DNA of 60,607 bases from Candidatus Krumholzibacteriota bacterium (GCA_030667985.1 DAOUUU010000004.1:1-60607); one strand, 5' to 3'; positions 42,619-54,942 are shown, counted from the stretch's first letter. A program made the numbers and translations. The notes: generated from the letters alone by a model not told the origin.

Positions 42619-45243
42619 ATGAATCTTCAAAATATCTCCAGATATCACGGAATCCTGCCGTTTGTAGGGAAGCCATCCAGATACGTAGACAACGAGTTGA
42701 ACCTTTCGTCGCAGGGGTTCAAAGAGGAAAATTACAACGTTCTCCTCGTTTTTCCCGATGTCTATGAGATTGGAATGTCCCATCAGGGTATCCGTTTCCT
42801 CTACGACAGGCTTTCCCGCCTGAAGGGAGTCGGCGTGGAGTTTGCCTTCGCGCCTTGGTCCGATATGGAGGAATTGATGCGCGCGGGCGGCGAGGTGCTG
42901 CGCTCGTGGCAGACCGGGACCCCGGCGCACAGGTTCGATATGTTGGGCTTCAGTCTCACCTACGAGCTCCATTACACCAATGTGCTTCTGGCGCTCGATC
43001 TAGCGGGGCTCTCCCTCGAGGCCTCGAAGCGTAAGGAGAGCGATCCGCTCGTTGTCGCGGGAGGCCCCTGTTGTTCCAATCCGCTTCCGATCCTCAATGC
43101 GCTCGACGCAGTCTTTCTCGGCGACGGCGAGGAATCGCTGCCGGAGGCTGTTCGGGCTCTCATGGAGCTGGGGGGCGCCCGGGTGGAAAGAGCCCGGAGA
43201 AAAGAAGCGCTGGCCGCGATCGATGGCGTCTATGTTGAGGGAGTAACGTCAGCCGCTCGTTTTCGCGTCTACGATTTCCGGCAGGGCGATCTGCCTAGAT
43301 CTCCTATCGTCCCGTCTGCATCGATCATTCATGACAGGCTTACCGTGGAGATCATGCGCGGCTGCACACGCGGCTGCCGTTTTTGCCATGCCGGCTCGAT
43401 CTACCGCCCGCGCCGGGAACGGGATGTGGGGGAAATAGTCGATGCGGTCCGGAAAGGACTCGATCGGAGTGGATGGGGGGAGGTCTCCCTGCTTTCTCTC
43501 TCCTCGTCGGATTACTCCTGTCTCGACGAGCTATTCGAACACCTCATGCCGGAGCTACAGAAACGAAAGGCCTCTCTCGCGATGCCCAGCTTGCGGCCCG
43601 AGACGATCACCGAGAGCATCATCACGGCGTTGGGAAGTATAAGAAAATCTGGATTCACGCTGGCGCCGGAGGCGGGAACCGAACGTCTTCGGCGGGTGAT
43701 TAACAAGGGAATGACGGACGGTGAGATTCTGGAAGGGTGCAGGAGGGTGATCGATGGGGGATGGCAGAACATGAAACTCTACTTCATGATCGGTCTTCCC
43801 ACCGAGGAAGAGGAGGATCTGGACGGTATCGTCGATCTCGTCGAGAAAGTACTCGGGATGCCGGGAGGACGGTTCAAGCTAGGGATCTCGATATCGCCCT
43901 TTGTCCCAAAACCCCATACCCCATTCCAGTGGGAACGGCAATGCTCGATCGATGAGCTGAAACGGAAGGAGTCCTACCTCGCGAAGAGGATCAAGGGCCG
44001 AAGGGTGCAGCTCGGCCTTCGCGATCCCGAGATCAGTATCCTCGAGGGGATCCTCTCACGGGGCGACCGCAGGCTCTGGCCCGTTCTGCTTGCCGCATAC
44101 GGGAAGGGTTGCAGGTTCGACGGTTGGAGGGACCGGTTCAGGTTCGATCTCTGGAAAAGCGCGATCGATGAACTGGGTCTCGGCATCGATGAATTGACAG
44201 GCGGATTCGACACCGGCGAGCCGCTCCCATGGAGCGCCTTTGAATCGAGGGTAAAGAAAGGGTTTCTGCTGAGGCAGAGGGAGAAGGCCTTCGAGGGGGA
44301 ACTGACTCCCGATTGCAGGGAGGACGACTGCGCGGGGTGCGGCGCATGTTCGGGTGGAAGGGAGGGGATGGGAACCGATAATGCGGCCGCAGGAGGGCGC
44401 GGCCCGGCAGAGAATCGGTTCGAACTGAAACCGGAGATCGCATCCGGCGAGGACATGCCGATAAACCGGTACCGCATTCTCTACGAAAAGAGAGGGGCCG
44501 CGCGGTTCATCACGCATCTCGAGACGATCGGGGTTGTCCAGAGAGCCATTCGGAGGACCGGACTTCCACTGAGCTACACGAGGGGATTCCACCCTCATCC
44601 ACGCCTGTCGATGGGCCCGTCGCTGCCCGTCGGTTTCGAGGGGCTGGGTGAGTTCTTCGATATCGAGCTTACCAGGTCGGCCGATATCCCGGTGGATCTC
44701 TTCGATGGGCTTTTCCCCCGGGGATTCGGGATCCTCGGGACGACGGGACCCTGCACACGCCGTCAGGCGAAGCTGCCCGTCCAGGCGGTCTACAAGTACC
44801 ATCTGGGATTTCAATCTTTCACCGGTTTACTCTCCGGGCTGACGAGTAGAGAGGAAAAGTTGTCTGTTGAAGATGATTTGTGGTATCTTCTGCTCGATCG
44901 CGCCGGCGGAGCTGACTGGCGGGAGCTCGTAACCGAAGAGCTCGTCACAGAACCCGCCCGCTGGCTCGAGACACGGCTCGTCGAGCTGTTCCGTTCCGGT
45001 GGAAGCATCATCGATGTGAAGGGGAACAGCAGGTCTTGCCTGGGTTGTGCGGCCGGGCCGGCTGGCGACGCGCATACGCTGGAAATTTCGGTCCCGGCAG
45101 GACAGAGGGGAACTGTACGGCCCAGGGATATTGTCCGGGCCTATCTGCCCCATCCCCTGTCGGAACTGATCGAATATACTAGAACTGAGATATTGTACGA
45201 ACAGGAAGGAAAATGCCTCGGCCCGATCGATCTGATCGAGTAG
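42619..45243 (+). CDS. B12-binding-like radical SAM protein fused to DUF2344 (TIGR03960 + TIGR03936)
   Basis: 874 residues from ATG 42619 with GGAG upstream. Part one (about 1-610): an N-terminal region starting NISRYHGILPFVGKPSRYVD, a cobalamin-binding-like fold (NVLLVFPDVYEIGMSHQGI) and a radical SAM core with the CTRGCRFC cluster motif. Part two (about 640-870) is a DUF2344 domain starting RYRILYEKRGAARFITHLET and HPHPRLSMGPSLPVGFEGL. The two are separate or fused proteins in other phyla and lie, as here, beside RNase E/G and L21/L27. The reaction is unknown; a ribosome- or RNA-linked modification is a common guess from synteny. Confidence 0.93.
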   Translation: MNLQNISRYHGILPFVGKPSRYVDNELNLSSQGFKEENYNVLLVFPDVYEIGMSHQGIRFLYDRLSRLKGVGVEFAFAPWSDMEELMRAGGEVLRSWQTGTPAHRFDMLGFSLTYELHYTNVLLALDLAGLSLEASKRKESDPLVVAGGPCCSNPLPILNALDAVFLGDGEESLPEAVRALMELGGARVERARRKEALAAIDGVYVEGVTSAARFRVYDFRQGDLPRSPIVPSASIIHDRLTVEIMRGCTRGCRFCHAGSIYRPRRERDVGEIVDAVRKGLDRSGWGEVSLLSLSSSDYSCLDELFEHLMPELQKRKASLAMPSLRPETITESIITALGSIRKSGFTLAPEAGTERLRRVINKGMTDGEILEGCRRVIDGGWQNMKLYFMIGLPTEEEEDLDGIVDLVEKVLGMPGGRFKLGISISPFVPKPHTPFQWERQCSIDELKRKESYLAKRIKGRRVQLGLRDPEISILEGILSRGDRRLWPVLLAAYGKGCRFDGWRDRFRFDLWKSAIDELGLGIDELTGGFDTGEPLPWSAFESRVKKGFLLRQREKAFEGELTPDCREDDCAGCGACSGGREGMGTDNAAAGGRGPAENRFELKPEIASGEDMPINRYRILYEKRGAARFITHLETIGVVQRAIRRTGLPLSYTRGFHPHPRLSMGPSLPVGFEGLGEFFDIELTRSADIPVDLFDGLFPRGFGILGTTGPCTRRQAKLPVQAVYKYHLGFQSFTGLLSGLTSREEKLSVEDDLWYLLLDRAGGADWRELVTEELVTEPARWLETRLVELFRSGGSIIDVKGNSRSCLGCAAGPAGDAHTLEISVPAGQRGTVRPRDIVRAYLPHPLSELIEYTRTEILYEQEGKCLGPIDLIE

Positions 45244-45263
45244 GGGCAGCACAGGTCAGAAAT

Positions 45264-46790
45264 ATGAAAAAGGAAATCTTGATCAACTACACGCCTCGGG
45301 AGGTCCGCATCGCGATCCTCGAGGACAAGGAGCTCGTGGAGTTCCTTATCGAACGTGAAGACAGCCGGAGGAGCGTCGGGGATATTTATCTCGGACAGAT
45401 CTCGGCGGTCATACCGGGCATCCAGGCGGCCTTCGTCGACATCGGCCAGGAGAAGGCGGCGTTTCTGCACGTGAGCGACGTCGCGACCGGATCTATTGAT
45501 CCGGAGCTGCTAGACGACGACGAGATCGATCTCGGCAGGAGGAGGCGGAGAACGTACGCGCCCATCGAGTCGCTGCTCAAGAAGGGACAGGAGATCGTCG
45601 TGCAGGTGCGCAAGGAGGCGATAGGGACAAAGGGCCCCCGAATATCATCGCAACTCTCGCTGCCGGGCAGGTACGCGGTTCTGATGCCCAATCTGGATCA
45701 TATCGGGATCAGCAAGAAGGTCGACAACCGCAAGGAGCGGCAAAGGCTTCGAAGCATAGTGCGCAGATACCGTCCAAAGGGAGCGGCCATCATAGTACGC
45801 ACGGCCGGCCACGGAGTCAGCAGCGATCAGATAAGGGATGATATCAAGCATCTGGAAAAGCTCTGGAATGACGTTCGCAAGAAGGTCGAACAGGCGACGC
45901 CGCCCGCCATTGTGCACGAAGACGTCGATCTCACCGTCTTCGCGCTGAGAGACCTCTTTACCGATCAGGTCGATCAGATCATCATCGACAGCAAGGAAGA
46001 ATACGACCGCCTCAGATCCTATCTCAAATCGATGGCTCCACAACTCTCATCCCGCGTCAGGTTATACAAGGAGAAGGTGCCGATTCTGGATTACTACGAA
46101 ATCGAGCGCGAGATCGAAAAGACCCTCGAGCGCAAGATCTGGCTCAAGAAGGGGGGGTACATAGTCATCGAGCACACCGAGGCGCTCGTCTCGATCGACG
46201 TAAACACAGGCCGGTTCACCGGCAAGCGGAATCAGGAAGAGACGATATTCGAGACGAATCTCATCGCTGCACGGGAAGTCGTCCGGCAGCTCAGGCTTCG
46301 CGACATAGGCGGGATCATCGTGGTCGACTTCATCGATATGGAAAAGGAATCGAACCGGAAGAAGGTATTCAGCGAGTTCCGCCAGGCGCTCCGCAAGGAC
46401 AGATCGAGGGCCCGCGTATCGCCGATAAGCGATCTGGGGTTGGTAGAGGTGAGCAGAAAACGCGTCCGGCCGAGCCTGCTTCACTTCTACAGCGAAGAAT
46501 GCCCCTACTGCACTGGGAGCGGCAAGGTGCTCAGCATCGAATCAATGGCGATGAAGGCGGAGCACTGGATCAGACGTATCGGTTCGCTCGGAAGGGAAAG
46601 GGGTATCCAGTTCAGAGTCAACCCGATCCTTGGCATCTATCTCAATGATGAGAAGGAAGAGGAGCTCCACGAGCTTGCGAGAAAGAACAACCTGAGGCTC
46701 GAAATCATCAAGGATCCCCGGATGCACAGGGAGGAATTCGGCGTATTCTCATTCGATGGTAAGAGGGACTTGAAAACGGAGTTTGTATAA
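45264..46790 (+). CDS. rng: Ribonuclease E/G family protein
   Basis: 508 residues from ATG 45264 with AGGTCAG upstream. An S1 domain (about 30-125: SVGDIYLGQISAVIPGIQAAFVDIG) precedes the catalytic region. The metal-binding Asp residues sit in VSIDVNTGRF and GIIVVDFIDME. The zinc-link CPYCTGSGK is the CPxCxGxG motif near 420. Its length and lack of a long C-terminal scaffold match RNase G, which trims 16S rRNA 5' ends and degrades mRNA. It starts 20 bases after the radical SAM gene. Confidence 0.94.
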   Translation: MKKEILINYTPREVRIAILEDKELVEFLIEREDSRRSVGDIYLGQISAVIPGIQAAFVDIGQEKAAFLHVSDVATGSIDPELLDDDEIDLGRRRRRTYAPIESLLKKGQEIVVQVRKEAIGTKGPRISSQLSLPGRYAVLMPNLDHIGISKKVDNRKERQRLRSIVRRYRPKGAAIIVRTAGHGVSSDQIRDDIKHLEKLWNDVRKKVEQATPPAIVHEDVDLTVFALRDLFTDQVDQIIIDSKEEYDRLRSYLKSMAPQLSSRVRLYKEKVPILDYYEIEREIEKTLERKIWLKKGGYIVIEHTEALVSIDVNTGRFTGKRNQEETIFETNLIAAREVVRQLRLRDIGGIIVVDFIDMEKESNRKKVFSEFRQALRKDRSRARVSPISDLGLVEVSRKRVRPSLLHFYSEECPYCTGSGKVLSIESMAMKAEHWIRRIGSLGRERGIQFRVNPILGIYLNDEKEEELHELARKNNLRLEIIKDPRMHREEFGVFSFDGKRDLKTEFV

Positions 46791-46802
46791 AGGGGAGGCT
46801 TA

Positions 46803-47609
46803 ATGGAGAACGTATACGATAAATTGGTCGAATTTGCGATGACGTTCGGCATCAAGATCATCGGTGCGATCTTGATCCTCATCGTCGGACGGATCGTTGC
46901 CGGTATCTTTCGCAGCCTCGTGACCAGGCTGATGCGAAAGACGAAGACGGACGAGTCGATCGTCACCTTCGTCCGCAGCTTCACCTACGTTGTGGTCATC
47001 ACCTTCGCCATAATCGCGGCCCTGGCCAAGTTCGGCGTGCAGACAGCGTCATTCATAGCGATCCTTGGAGCGGCCGGCTTCGCGGTCGGCTTCGCCCTGC
47101 AGGGCTCGTTGAGCAGTTTCGCGGCGGGAATTCTCACTCTCGTATTCAAGCCCTTCCGTGTCGGGGATTTTATCGCCGCGGCGGGCGTGGCGGGCACCGT
47201 GAAGGAGATCAAGCTGTTCAGCACAGTCATCGCGACACCGGACAACATCATGGTCATCGTGCCGAACAACAAGATCTACGGCGATGTCATAAAGAACATA
47301 ACCGGATTCGATACGCGAAGGATCGATATGGTATTCGGTATCGGCTATAGCTCGTCGATCCCAAAGGCGGTCGAGATACTGATGGGGATCATGAAGGCGG
47401 ACGAAAGGGTCCTCACGGAGCCCGCGCCGATGGTCGCAGTCGCCGAGCTGGCCGATTCGAGCGTGAATCTGGTAACCAGGCCGTGGGTCAAGAGGGAAGA
47501 CTACTGGGACGTCAAGTTCGACATCATCCGCAAGGCGAAGGAGGCGTTTGACGAGGCCGGTATAGAGATTCCCTTTCCCCAGCATTCGATTCACATGGTG
47601 CAGGAGTAG
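46803..47609 (+). CDS. mscS: Small-conductance mechanosensitive channel (MscS family)
   Basis: 268 residues, near the minimal MscS length. Three membrane spans; the pore helix and beta domain appear as GAAGFAVGFALQGSLSSFAAG followed by FKPFRVGDFI, a close match to the MscS signature. It opens under turgor to release solutes. GGGGAGG precedes its ATG 12 bases after rng. It is an unusual insertion between rng and the L21/L27 genes, which usually follow rng directly. Confidence 0.95.
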   Translation: MENVYDKLVEFAMTFGIKIIGAILILIVGRIVAGIFRSLVTRLMRKTKTDESIVTFVRSFTYVVVITFAIIAALAKFGVQTASFIAILGAAGFAVGFALQGSLSSFAAGILTLVFKPFRVGDFIAAAGVAGTVKEIKLFSTVIATPDNIMVIVPNNKIYGDVIKNITGFDTRRIDMVFGIGYSSSIPKAVEILMGIMKADERVLTEPAPMVAVAELADSSVNLVTRPWVKREDYWDVKFDIIRKAKEAFDEAGIEIPFPQHSIHMVQE

Positions 47610-47659
47610 GGGAGGTCCGGCGGGCTGAAATGTCATCGAATGAGTTGAGTTTTTTGAAC

Positions 47660-47688
47660 TTGACTTGGCCTGCCCCGTTTGTTATCAA
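47660..47688 (+). promoter_or_regulatory. Promoter of rplU-rpmA
   Basis: TTGACT (5/6), 17 bases, TATCAA (4/6), about 35 bases before the rplU start. A further TTGAACTTGACT repeat surrounds the -35. Confidence 0.55.
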
Positions 47689-47724
47689 TATATTTCCTTT
47701 GCGATTTACAGGAGGTTTGGAGAA

Positions 47725-48036
47725 GTGTACGCGGTTGTTCAATTAGCTGGTAAGCAATTCATGATGAAGCCCGAAGAACGGGTCAAGGTGCCGCTCCTCG
47801 ACGTAGAACCGGGAAGTGTTATAAAGTGTGAAGATGTATTGGTTTATGCGGACGGCAAGGATGTGCGGGTCGGCCGCCCGAACCTGGATGGGATATCGGT
47901 GACGGCCGAAGTGCTCGAGCATGGCCGTGATAAGAAGATCATTGTCTTCAAGATGAAGCGGCGTAAGGGGTACCGGCGGAAGAAAGGGCACCGGCAGGGG
48001 TATACTCTGCTAAAAGTAAAAGAGATATCGGGATAG
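47725..48036 (+). CDS. rplU: 50S ribosomal protein bL21
   Basis: 103 residues from a GTG; GGAGG lies nine bases upstream and the product then starts [14 protein letters not shown], matching bL21. The C-terminal [19 protein letters not shown] binds 23S rRNA. It is first in the L21-L27 pair after its own promoter. Confidence 0.97.
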   Translation: MYAVVQLAGKQFMMKPEERVKVPLLDVEPGSVIKCEDVLVYADGKDVRVGRPNLDGISVTAEVLEHGRDKKIIVFKMKRRKGYRRKKGHRQGYTLLKVKEISG

Positions 48037-48073
48037 CAGGCCGACGTTCCAGATTGGGAGCTCTGAGAGAGTC

Positions 48074-48328
48074 ATGGCACATAAAAAAGGTGTAGGAAGT
48101 TCGAAAAACGGTCGTGACAGTAATGCCAAGAGACTGGGCGTGAAGAGATACGCGGGGCAGGAGGTCACCGCCGGGACGATACTCGTCCGCCAGCGCGGCA
48201 CCAAGATCCACGCGGGCATCAACGTGGGCAAGGGCGGCGACGATACTCTGTTCGCCCTCGCCGACGGCACGGTCAAATACGAACGTTTCGGACGGTCGAA
48301 AAAGAAAGTGTGCGTCTACGCTCACTAA
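48074..48328 (+). CDS. rpmA: 50S ribosomal protein bL27
   Basis: 84 residues, typical length. It begins [21 protein letters not shown], with the N-terminal arm that reaches the peptidyl-transferase centre. No cleavable N-terminal extension of the Firmicutes type is present. Confidence 0.97.
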   Translation: MAHKKGVGSSKNGRDSNAKRLGVKRYAGQEVTAGTILVRQRGTKIHAGINVGKGGDDTLFALADGTVKYERFGRSKKKVCVYAH

Positions 48329-48357
48329 AAAGCTGGGATTCATATGATGGATTCATC

Positions 48358-48406
48358 AGGAGAACCCGGAGCAGGCGATGTTCCGAGAAGGTTCTCCTTT
48401 TTTTTT
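48358..48406 (+). terminator. Rho-independent terminator after rpmA
   Basis: AGGAGAACC (48358-48366) pairs with GGTTCTCCT (48390-48398), followed by an unbroken T run of nine to 48406. The loop is 23 bases. It ends the rplU-rpmA transcript 29 bases after the L27 stop. Confidence 0.85.
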
Positions 48407-48420
48407 AGGGGGGTGACCGT

Positions 48421-49077
48421 ATGAAGGTAAAGTACCTCGGACACGCCGCTTTCGAGCTGGTCTCGGATGGAGGCACAAAGATCGTATTCGATCCCTACGA
48501 GTCGGGATCGTACGATGGCGCTCTCAGGCATAAGCCGATAAAAGGCGTCTACGATCTCGCTGTGGTCAGCCACGAGCATCCCGACCACTGCGACATGAGT
48601 GTGAAACAGAGCGCGAAGTATGTAGTAGACGCGCCGGGAGAGTTCGACATCATGGGCCTGCATGTGAAGGCGAGCCCGACATACCATGACGAATCGAAAG
48701 GGAGCGAGCGCGGCGGAAATCTTGTCTCGGTCGTCGATCTAGACGGAATGAGGGTTGCGCATCTTGGAGATCTGGGGCACTCTCTGAGCGAGGAAGAGCT
48801 CGAGGGGATCAAGGGCGTCGATCTGCTGCTCATTCCGGTCGGAGGTTTTTTCACGATAGACGCCGCGGTTGCGGCGGAACTTGTGCGGAAGGCGGAACCG
48901 AAGGTCGTCATCCCGATGCATTTCAAGACCGACAAGATAGATTTTCCCATTGCGCCCGTCGACGAGTTCACTTCTCTCATGGAGAACGTCGAGATGGCAG
49001 GCGGCAGTACATTCACAATCACAGGAGATGAAAGCACGGGGGAAATGCGGGTAGTGGTCCTTGACCCCGAGCTCTAG
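48421..49077 (+). CDS. Metallo-beta-lactamase-fold hydrolase (UlaG/UPF0173-like)
   Basis: 218 residues. The HxHxDH zinc motif reads SHEHPDHCD near 43-50, and the further ligands lie in HLGDLGH and PMHFKTD. It begins with the typical MKVKYLGHAAFEL. It is soluble, with no signal peptide, and is a hydrolase of unknown substrate. It follows the rpmA terminator closely, so its promoter must lie within or just after it; none is clear. Confidence 0.9.
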   Translation: MKVKYLGHAAFELVSDGGTKIVFDPYESGSYDGALRHKPIKGVYDLAVVSHEHPDHCDMSVKQSAKYVVDAPGEFDIMGLHVKASPTYHDESKGSERGGNLVSVVDLDGMRVAHLGDLGHSLSEEELEGIKGVDLLLIPVGGFFTIDAAVAAELVRKAEPKVVIPMHFKTDKIDFPIAPVDEFTSLMENVEMAGGSTFTITGDESTGEMRVVVLDPEL

Positions 49078-49100
49078 TCATTTGGAAAGTGAGGAGTGAG

Positions 49101-49943
49101 ATGAAAGAGATCGACGCAGCGAAGATCACTAAAGAGGTGGCGCGTCTGTGCATGGAGGCGAACTTCGAGCTCGGAGAGGATGTTTTAAAGGCGATCGAAG
49201 AGGGTTTCGAAAAGGAGGAGTCACCAGTCGGCAAGGAGATACTCAGACAGCTGCTGGAGAACGCCGAGATCGCCAAAACTGAGCGGATGCCCATCTGTCA
49301 GGATACGGGACTAACGGTCATTTTCCTCGAACTGGGGCAGGATGTCCGGATCATGGGAGGGGACCTCGAGACGGCCATAAACGAAGGGGTCCGGAAGGGG
49401 TATACGGAAGGGTACCTGCGTAAATCGGTGCTGGGAGATCCCCTCGAGCGCGTGAATACCGGAGACAACACCCCGGCGGTGATCCATACGAAGATCGTTC
49501 CGGGCGATGTATTCCGGATGTATGTTGTGCCCAAGGGCGGGGGAAGCGAGAACATGAGCAGGGTCGCGATGCTGAAACCGGCGGATGGCGTCGACGGCGT
49601 CAAGGAGTTCGTCATCGAGTCTGTGCGCACCGCGTCGGCGAATCCGTGTCCGCCCGTCGTCGTCGGAGTAGGAGTCGGCGGGACCTTTGAACAGTGCGCG
49701 ATAAACTCGAAGAGGGCGCTTCTGCGGGAGATAGGGAGCGAGCATCCCAACCCCTTCTACTCGGAGCTCGAAAAGGAGCTGCTGGTAAAGGTCAACGAGC
49801 TTGGCGTGGGGCCGCAGGGTCTGGGAGGCATTGTGACCGCCCTCGCTGTTTTTATCGAGGCGGCGCCCTGTCATATCGCGTCATTACCTGTCGCGTTGAA
49901 CTTGAACTGTCACGCGGCACGTCACAAAATGGTCGAATTATAG
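49101..49943 (+). CDS. Class I fumarate hydratase, alpha subunit
   Basis: 280 residues from ATG 49101, with GAGGAG four bases upstream; an earlier in-frame GTG at 49089 overlaps that site. The [4Fe-4S]-ligand cysteines can be seen in MPICQDTGLTVIF, EQCAINSKRALL and, C-terminally, in LNLNCHAARH. It pairs with the separate beta subunit downstream; together they equal one FumA chain and interconvert fumarate and malate. Confidence 0.93.
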   Translation: MKEIDAAKITKEVARLCMEANFELGEDVLKAIEEGFEKEESPVGKEILRQLLENAEIAKTERMPICQDTGLTVIFLELGQDVRIMGGDLETAINEGVRKGYTEGYLRKSVLGDPLERVNTGDNTPAVIHTKIVPGDVFRMYVVPKGGGSENMSRVAMLKPADGVDGVKEFVIESVRTASANPCPPVVVGVGVGGTFEQCAINSKRALLREIGSEHPNPFYSELEKELLVKVNELGVGPQGLGGIVTALAVFIEAAPCHIASLPVALNLNCHAARHKMVEL

Positions 49944-50028
49944 AGAAAGGCGGGTGGTCCGGGTCGAGCATGCCGCCGATCCGACCGATCGCGCCTCAAG
50001 GCAGGAACACAATCCAGGCAGGTGAATC

Positions 50029-50580
50029 ATGGCTGAATATTCCTTGAAGACCCCCCTTGAAGAGAAGGATGTGCGCAAACTCGTGGCCGGAGACAAGGTC
50101 TCGCTTTCCGGCATCGTCTATACAGCCAGGGACGCGGCTCACAAGCGCCTCGTAGAGCTCCTCGAGCAGGGAAAAGAGCTTCCGATGTCCCTCGAAGGAC
50201 AGATCATCTACTATGTAGGTCCCGCTCCTACGCCGCCCGGGAAGGCGATCGGTTCGGCCGGGCCCACTACGAGTTACCGGATGGATCCATATACGCCGGC
50301 GCTGATAGAGAACGGTCTCAAGGGGATGATCGGCAAGGGCGAGCGCAACGAAAAGGTGGTCGATGCGATGAAGGAGCACGGGGCCGTCTATTTCGCCGCT
50401 ACCGGCGGAGCCGCGGCGCTCATCTCCAAGCGCATAACGGGCGCCGAAGTGATCGCCTATGAGGATCTCGGCGCGGAGGCGATCCGCGAGCTCACAGTCG
50501 AGGATTTTCCCGTTATCGTCGCCCAGGACTCGAGCGGCGGCAACATCTATACGGAAGGTCAAAAGAAGTACAGAAAGTGA
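50029..50580 (+). CDS. Class I fumarate hydratase, beta subunit
   Basis: 183 residues, AGGTGA before the ATG. It matches the C-terminal half of FumA: LVAGDKVSLSGIVYTARDAAH, GPTTSYRMDPYTPALIENG and 'AVYFAATGGAAALISKRI'. The 85-base gap to the alpha subunit shows no terminator, so both are co-expressed. L-tartrate dehydratase has the same architecture and cannot be fully excluded. Confidence 0.93.
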   Translation: MAEYSLKTPLEEKDVRKLVAGDKVSLSGIVYTARDAAHKRLVELLEQGKELPMSLEGQIIYYVGPAPTPPGKAIGSAGPTTSYRMDPYTPALIENGLKGMIGKGERNEKVVDAMKEHGAVYFAATGGAAALISKRITGAEVIAYEDLGAEAIRELTVEDFPVIVAQDSSGGNIYTEGQKKYRK

Positions 50581-50647
50581 CTTATCCGGACCGGCGGGGC
50601 CATTGCTGCCCTCCGTCCGGCTCAAGTGTAACCGGGAAGGATTTTCC

Positions 50648-53073
<2,426 letters not shown>

Positions 53074-53085
53074 CGGGGAAGGGAC

Positions 53086-53916
53086 ATGGAACAGTTTGAT
53101 ATAGCCGGACAGGACGTTTCATTCCACAAAACTCCATTACTCATCGCGGGTCCCTGTGTACTCGAGGATGTCGAGGACGCTATCAGGGTTGGGACGGAGT
53201 GCGCGGCGATCGCCGAGCGGGAAGGATTTTTCTATATCTTCAAGTCGAGTTATTTAAAGGACAACCGTTCATCGATCAGTTCTTACGCCGGTCCCGGTCT
53301 GGAGAAGGGGCTCGAGATGCTCGCGCGGATCGGGAGCGAAACGGGCGCACCACTGCTCACAGATATTCATAGCGCAGGGGAGGCCGCAATGGCCGCAGAG
53401 GTTTGTGATGTGCTCCAGATCCCGGCGTTTCTCTCCAGGCAGACGAGTCTTGTCGCGGCGGCCGCGTCGACCGGCAAGGTGCTCAACCTGAAGAAGGGCC
53501 AATTTCTCTCTCCGGAGGAGATGCATCTCGCCGTCGAAAAAGCGCGCAGGAACGGCGCAGGGGGCGTGATGGTGACCGAGCGGGGCACCTTCTTCGGTTA
53601 CCACAATCTCGTCGTCGATTTCACCGCCTTTCCCAGGATGAGGGACCTCGAAGTGCCGATGATCTTCGACGCGACCCATTCTCTCCAGCTGCCCGGAAGG
53701 CTGGGGAACAGATCGGGCGGGCGCCCGGGCTTAGCCAGATATCTCGCGAGAGCTGCGGCCGCGGCGGGTTGCGACGGACTCTTCGTGGAGACACACTTCG
53801 AGCCGATGACATGTGAATGCGATGCAGAGGTTATGCTGCCTCTCGACGAGCTTCCGCGGCTAATCGAGGAGACCGGCAGACTGTTCGAGCTGGTGCGCGG
53901 CTTTGAAGGGGAATGA
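53086..53916 (+). CDS. kdsA: 3-deoxy-8-phosphooctulonate synthase
   Basis: 276 residues. Motifs IAGPCVLE, IFKSSYLKDNRSSI, GPGLEKGL and the late DATHSLQLPG are those of KDO8P synthase. The Cys in GPCVLE marks the metal-dependent class (metal-independent enzymes have Asn there). It condenses arabinose-5-phosphate, made by the next gene, with PEP. Twelve bases separate it from pyrG and six from kdsD. Confidence 0.96.
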   Translation: MEQFDIAGQDVSFHKTPLLIAGPCVLEDVEDAIRVGTECAAIAEREGFFYIFKSSYLKDNRSSISSYAGPGLEKGLEMLARIGSETGAPLLTDIHSAGEAAMAAEVCDVLQIPAFLSRQTSLVAAAASTGKVLNLKKGQFLSPEEMHLAVEKARRNGAGGVMVTERGTFFGYHNLVVDFTAFPRMRDLEVPMIFDATHSLQLPGRLGNRSGGRPGLARYLARAAAAAGCDGLFVETHFEPMTCECDAEVMLPLDELPRLIEETGRLFELVRGFEGE

Positions 53917-53922
53917 GGCGGG

Positions 53923-54942
53923 ATGGCAAAAAGGACAGCAGACAAGAAATCTCAGGAGACATCCCAGACCAAGGACCTGATCGGCTTCGGACGCGAGGTC
54001 GTATCGCTGGAGATAGACGGGCTCAAGGAGCTCGAGCGCGGTATCGGACCGGATTTCGCGCGGGCCGTCCGGCTTCTTCTCGAATGCAGGAGTAAGATCG
54101 TTGTCTGCGGCATCGGCAAATCGGGGATCGTGGCGCGAAAGATCGCGGCGACATTCAGCAGTACTGGAACACCATCGGTCTACCTCCATCCGGTCGAGGC
54201 CGCTCACGGCGATATGGGCATGGTGACGGTGGACGACGTTTTTCTCGCGATAAGCAAGAGCGGCAGTAACGAAGAGCTCGCAAAGCTGCTCCCCTACCTG
54301 AAGGCAATAAAAGTAAAGATGATATCGATCACCGCTTCCGCTGGCTCCGGCCTCGCCGAGGCGAGCGATATCGTACTCCTGACCAATGTCGGCCGTGAGG
54401 CCTGCCCGATGGATGTGGTCCCGACGACCAGCACGACAGCGGCTATGGTGCTCGGTGACGCTCTCGCCGTCGCCGTGTTCAGAAGCCGGGATTTTGGCAA
54501 GGACGATTTCGCTAAGCTCCACCCGAGCGGCGCTCTAGGGAAAAGGCTCTTGCTCACGGTCGGTGAGCTGATGCATGGGGGAGACGATGTTCCGGTCGTC
54601 CGCGCCGATACACCCCTAAGAGAGGCGCTCGTAGAGATTGTCGACAAGAGGCTGGGCTGCACCGGAATAACCGATTCGGGCGGCAGGCTCGTCGGGATCA
54701 TAACCGACGGCGATCTGAAGCGTATACTGATCAGGAACCGCGAGGCCTTCGACGATCCGGTCGAAAGTCTCATGACACGCAATCCCCGCGCCATAACACC
54801 AGATGTGCTCGCCATAGAAGCGCTCGAGAAGATGGAGATAGAGCCCCCCAGTCCTATATCGCAGCTCTTTGTCGTGGACGAGCTGTTCCGTCCTATCGGT
54901 GTCGTTCATATCCACGACATCATCCGATCCGGCCTAAAGTAA
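53923..54942 (+). CDS. kdsD: D-arabinose-5-phosphate isomerase (SIS plus two CBS domains)
   Basis: 339 residues. The SIS isomerase domain (about 55-195) includes GIGKSGIVARKIAATFSSTG and HPVEAAHGD. Two CBS repeats follow (about 215-339), and MLTVGELMHGG-like sequence starts the first. It makes arabinose-5-phosphate from ribulose-5-phosphate for KdsA. kdsC, the phosphatase that usually comes next, is absent; a 191-base gap and a sigma-54 element come instead. Confidence 0.95.
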   Translation: MAKRTADKKSQETSQTKDLIGFGREVVSLEIDGLKELERGIGPDFARAVRLLLECRSKIVVCGIGKSGIVARKIAATFSSTGTPSVYLHPVEAAHGDMGMVTVDDVFLAISKSGSNEELAKLLPYLKAIKVKMISITASAGSGLAEASDIVLLTNVGREACPMDVVPTTSTTAAMVLGDALAVAVFRSRDFGKDDFAKLHPSGALGKRLLLTVGELMHGGDDVPVVRADTPLREALVEIVDKRLGCTGITDSGGRLVGIITDGDLKRILIRNREAFDDPVESLMTRNPRAITPDVLAIEALEKMEIEPPSPISQLFVVDELFRPIGVVHIHDIIRSGLK

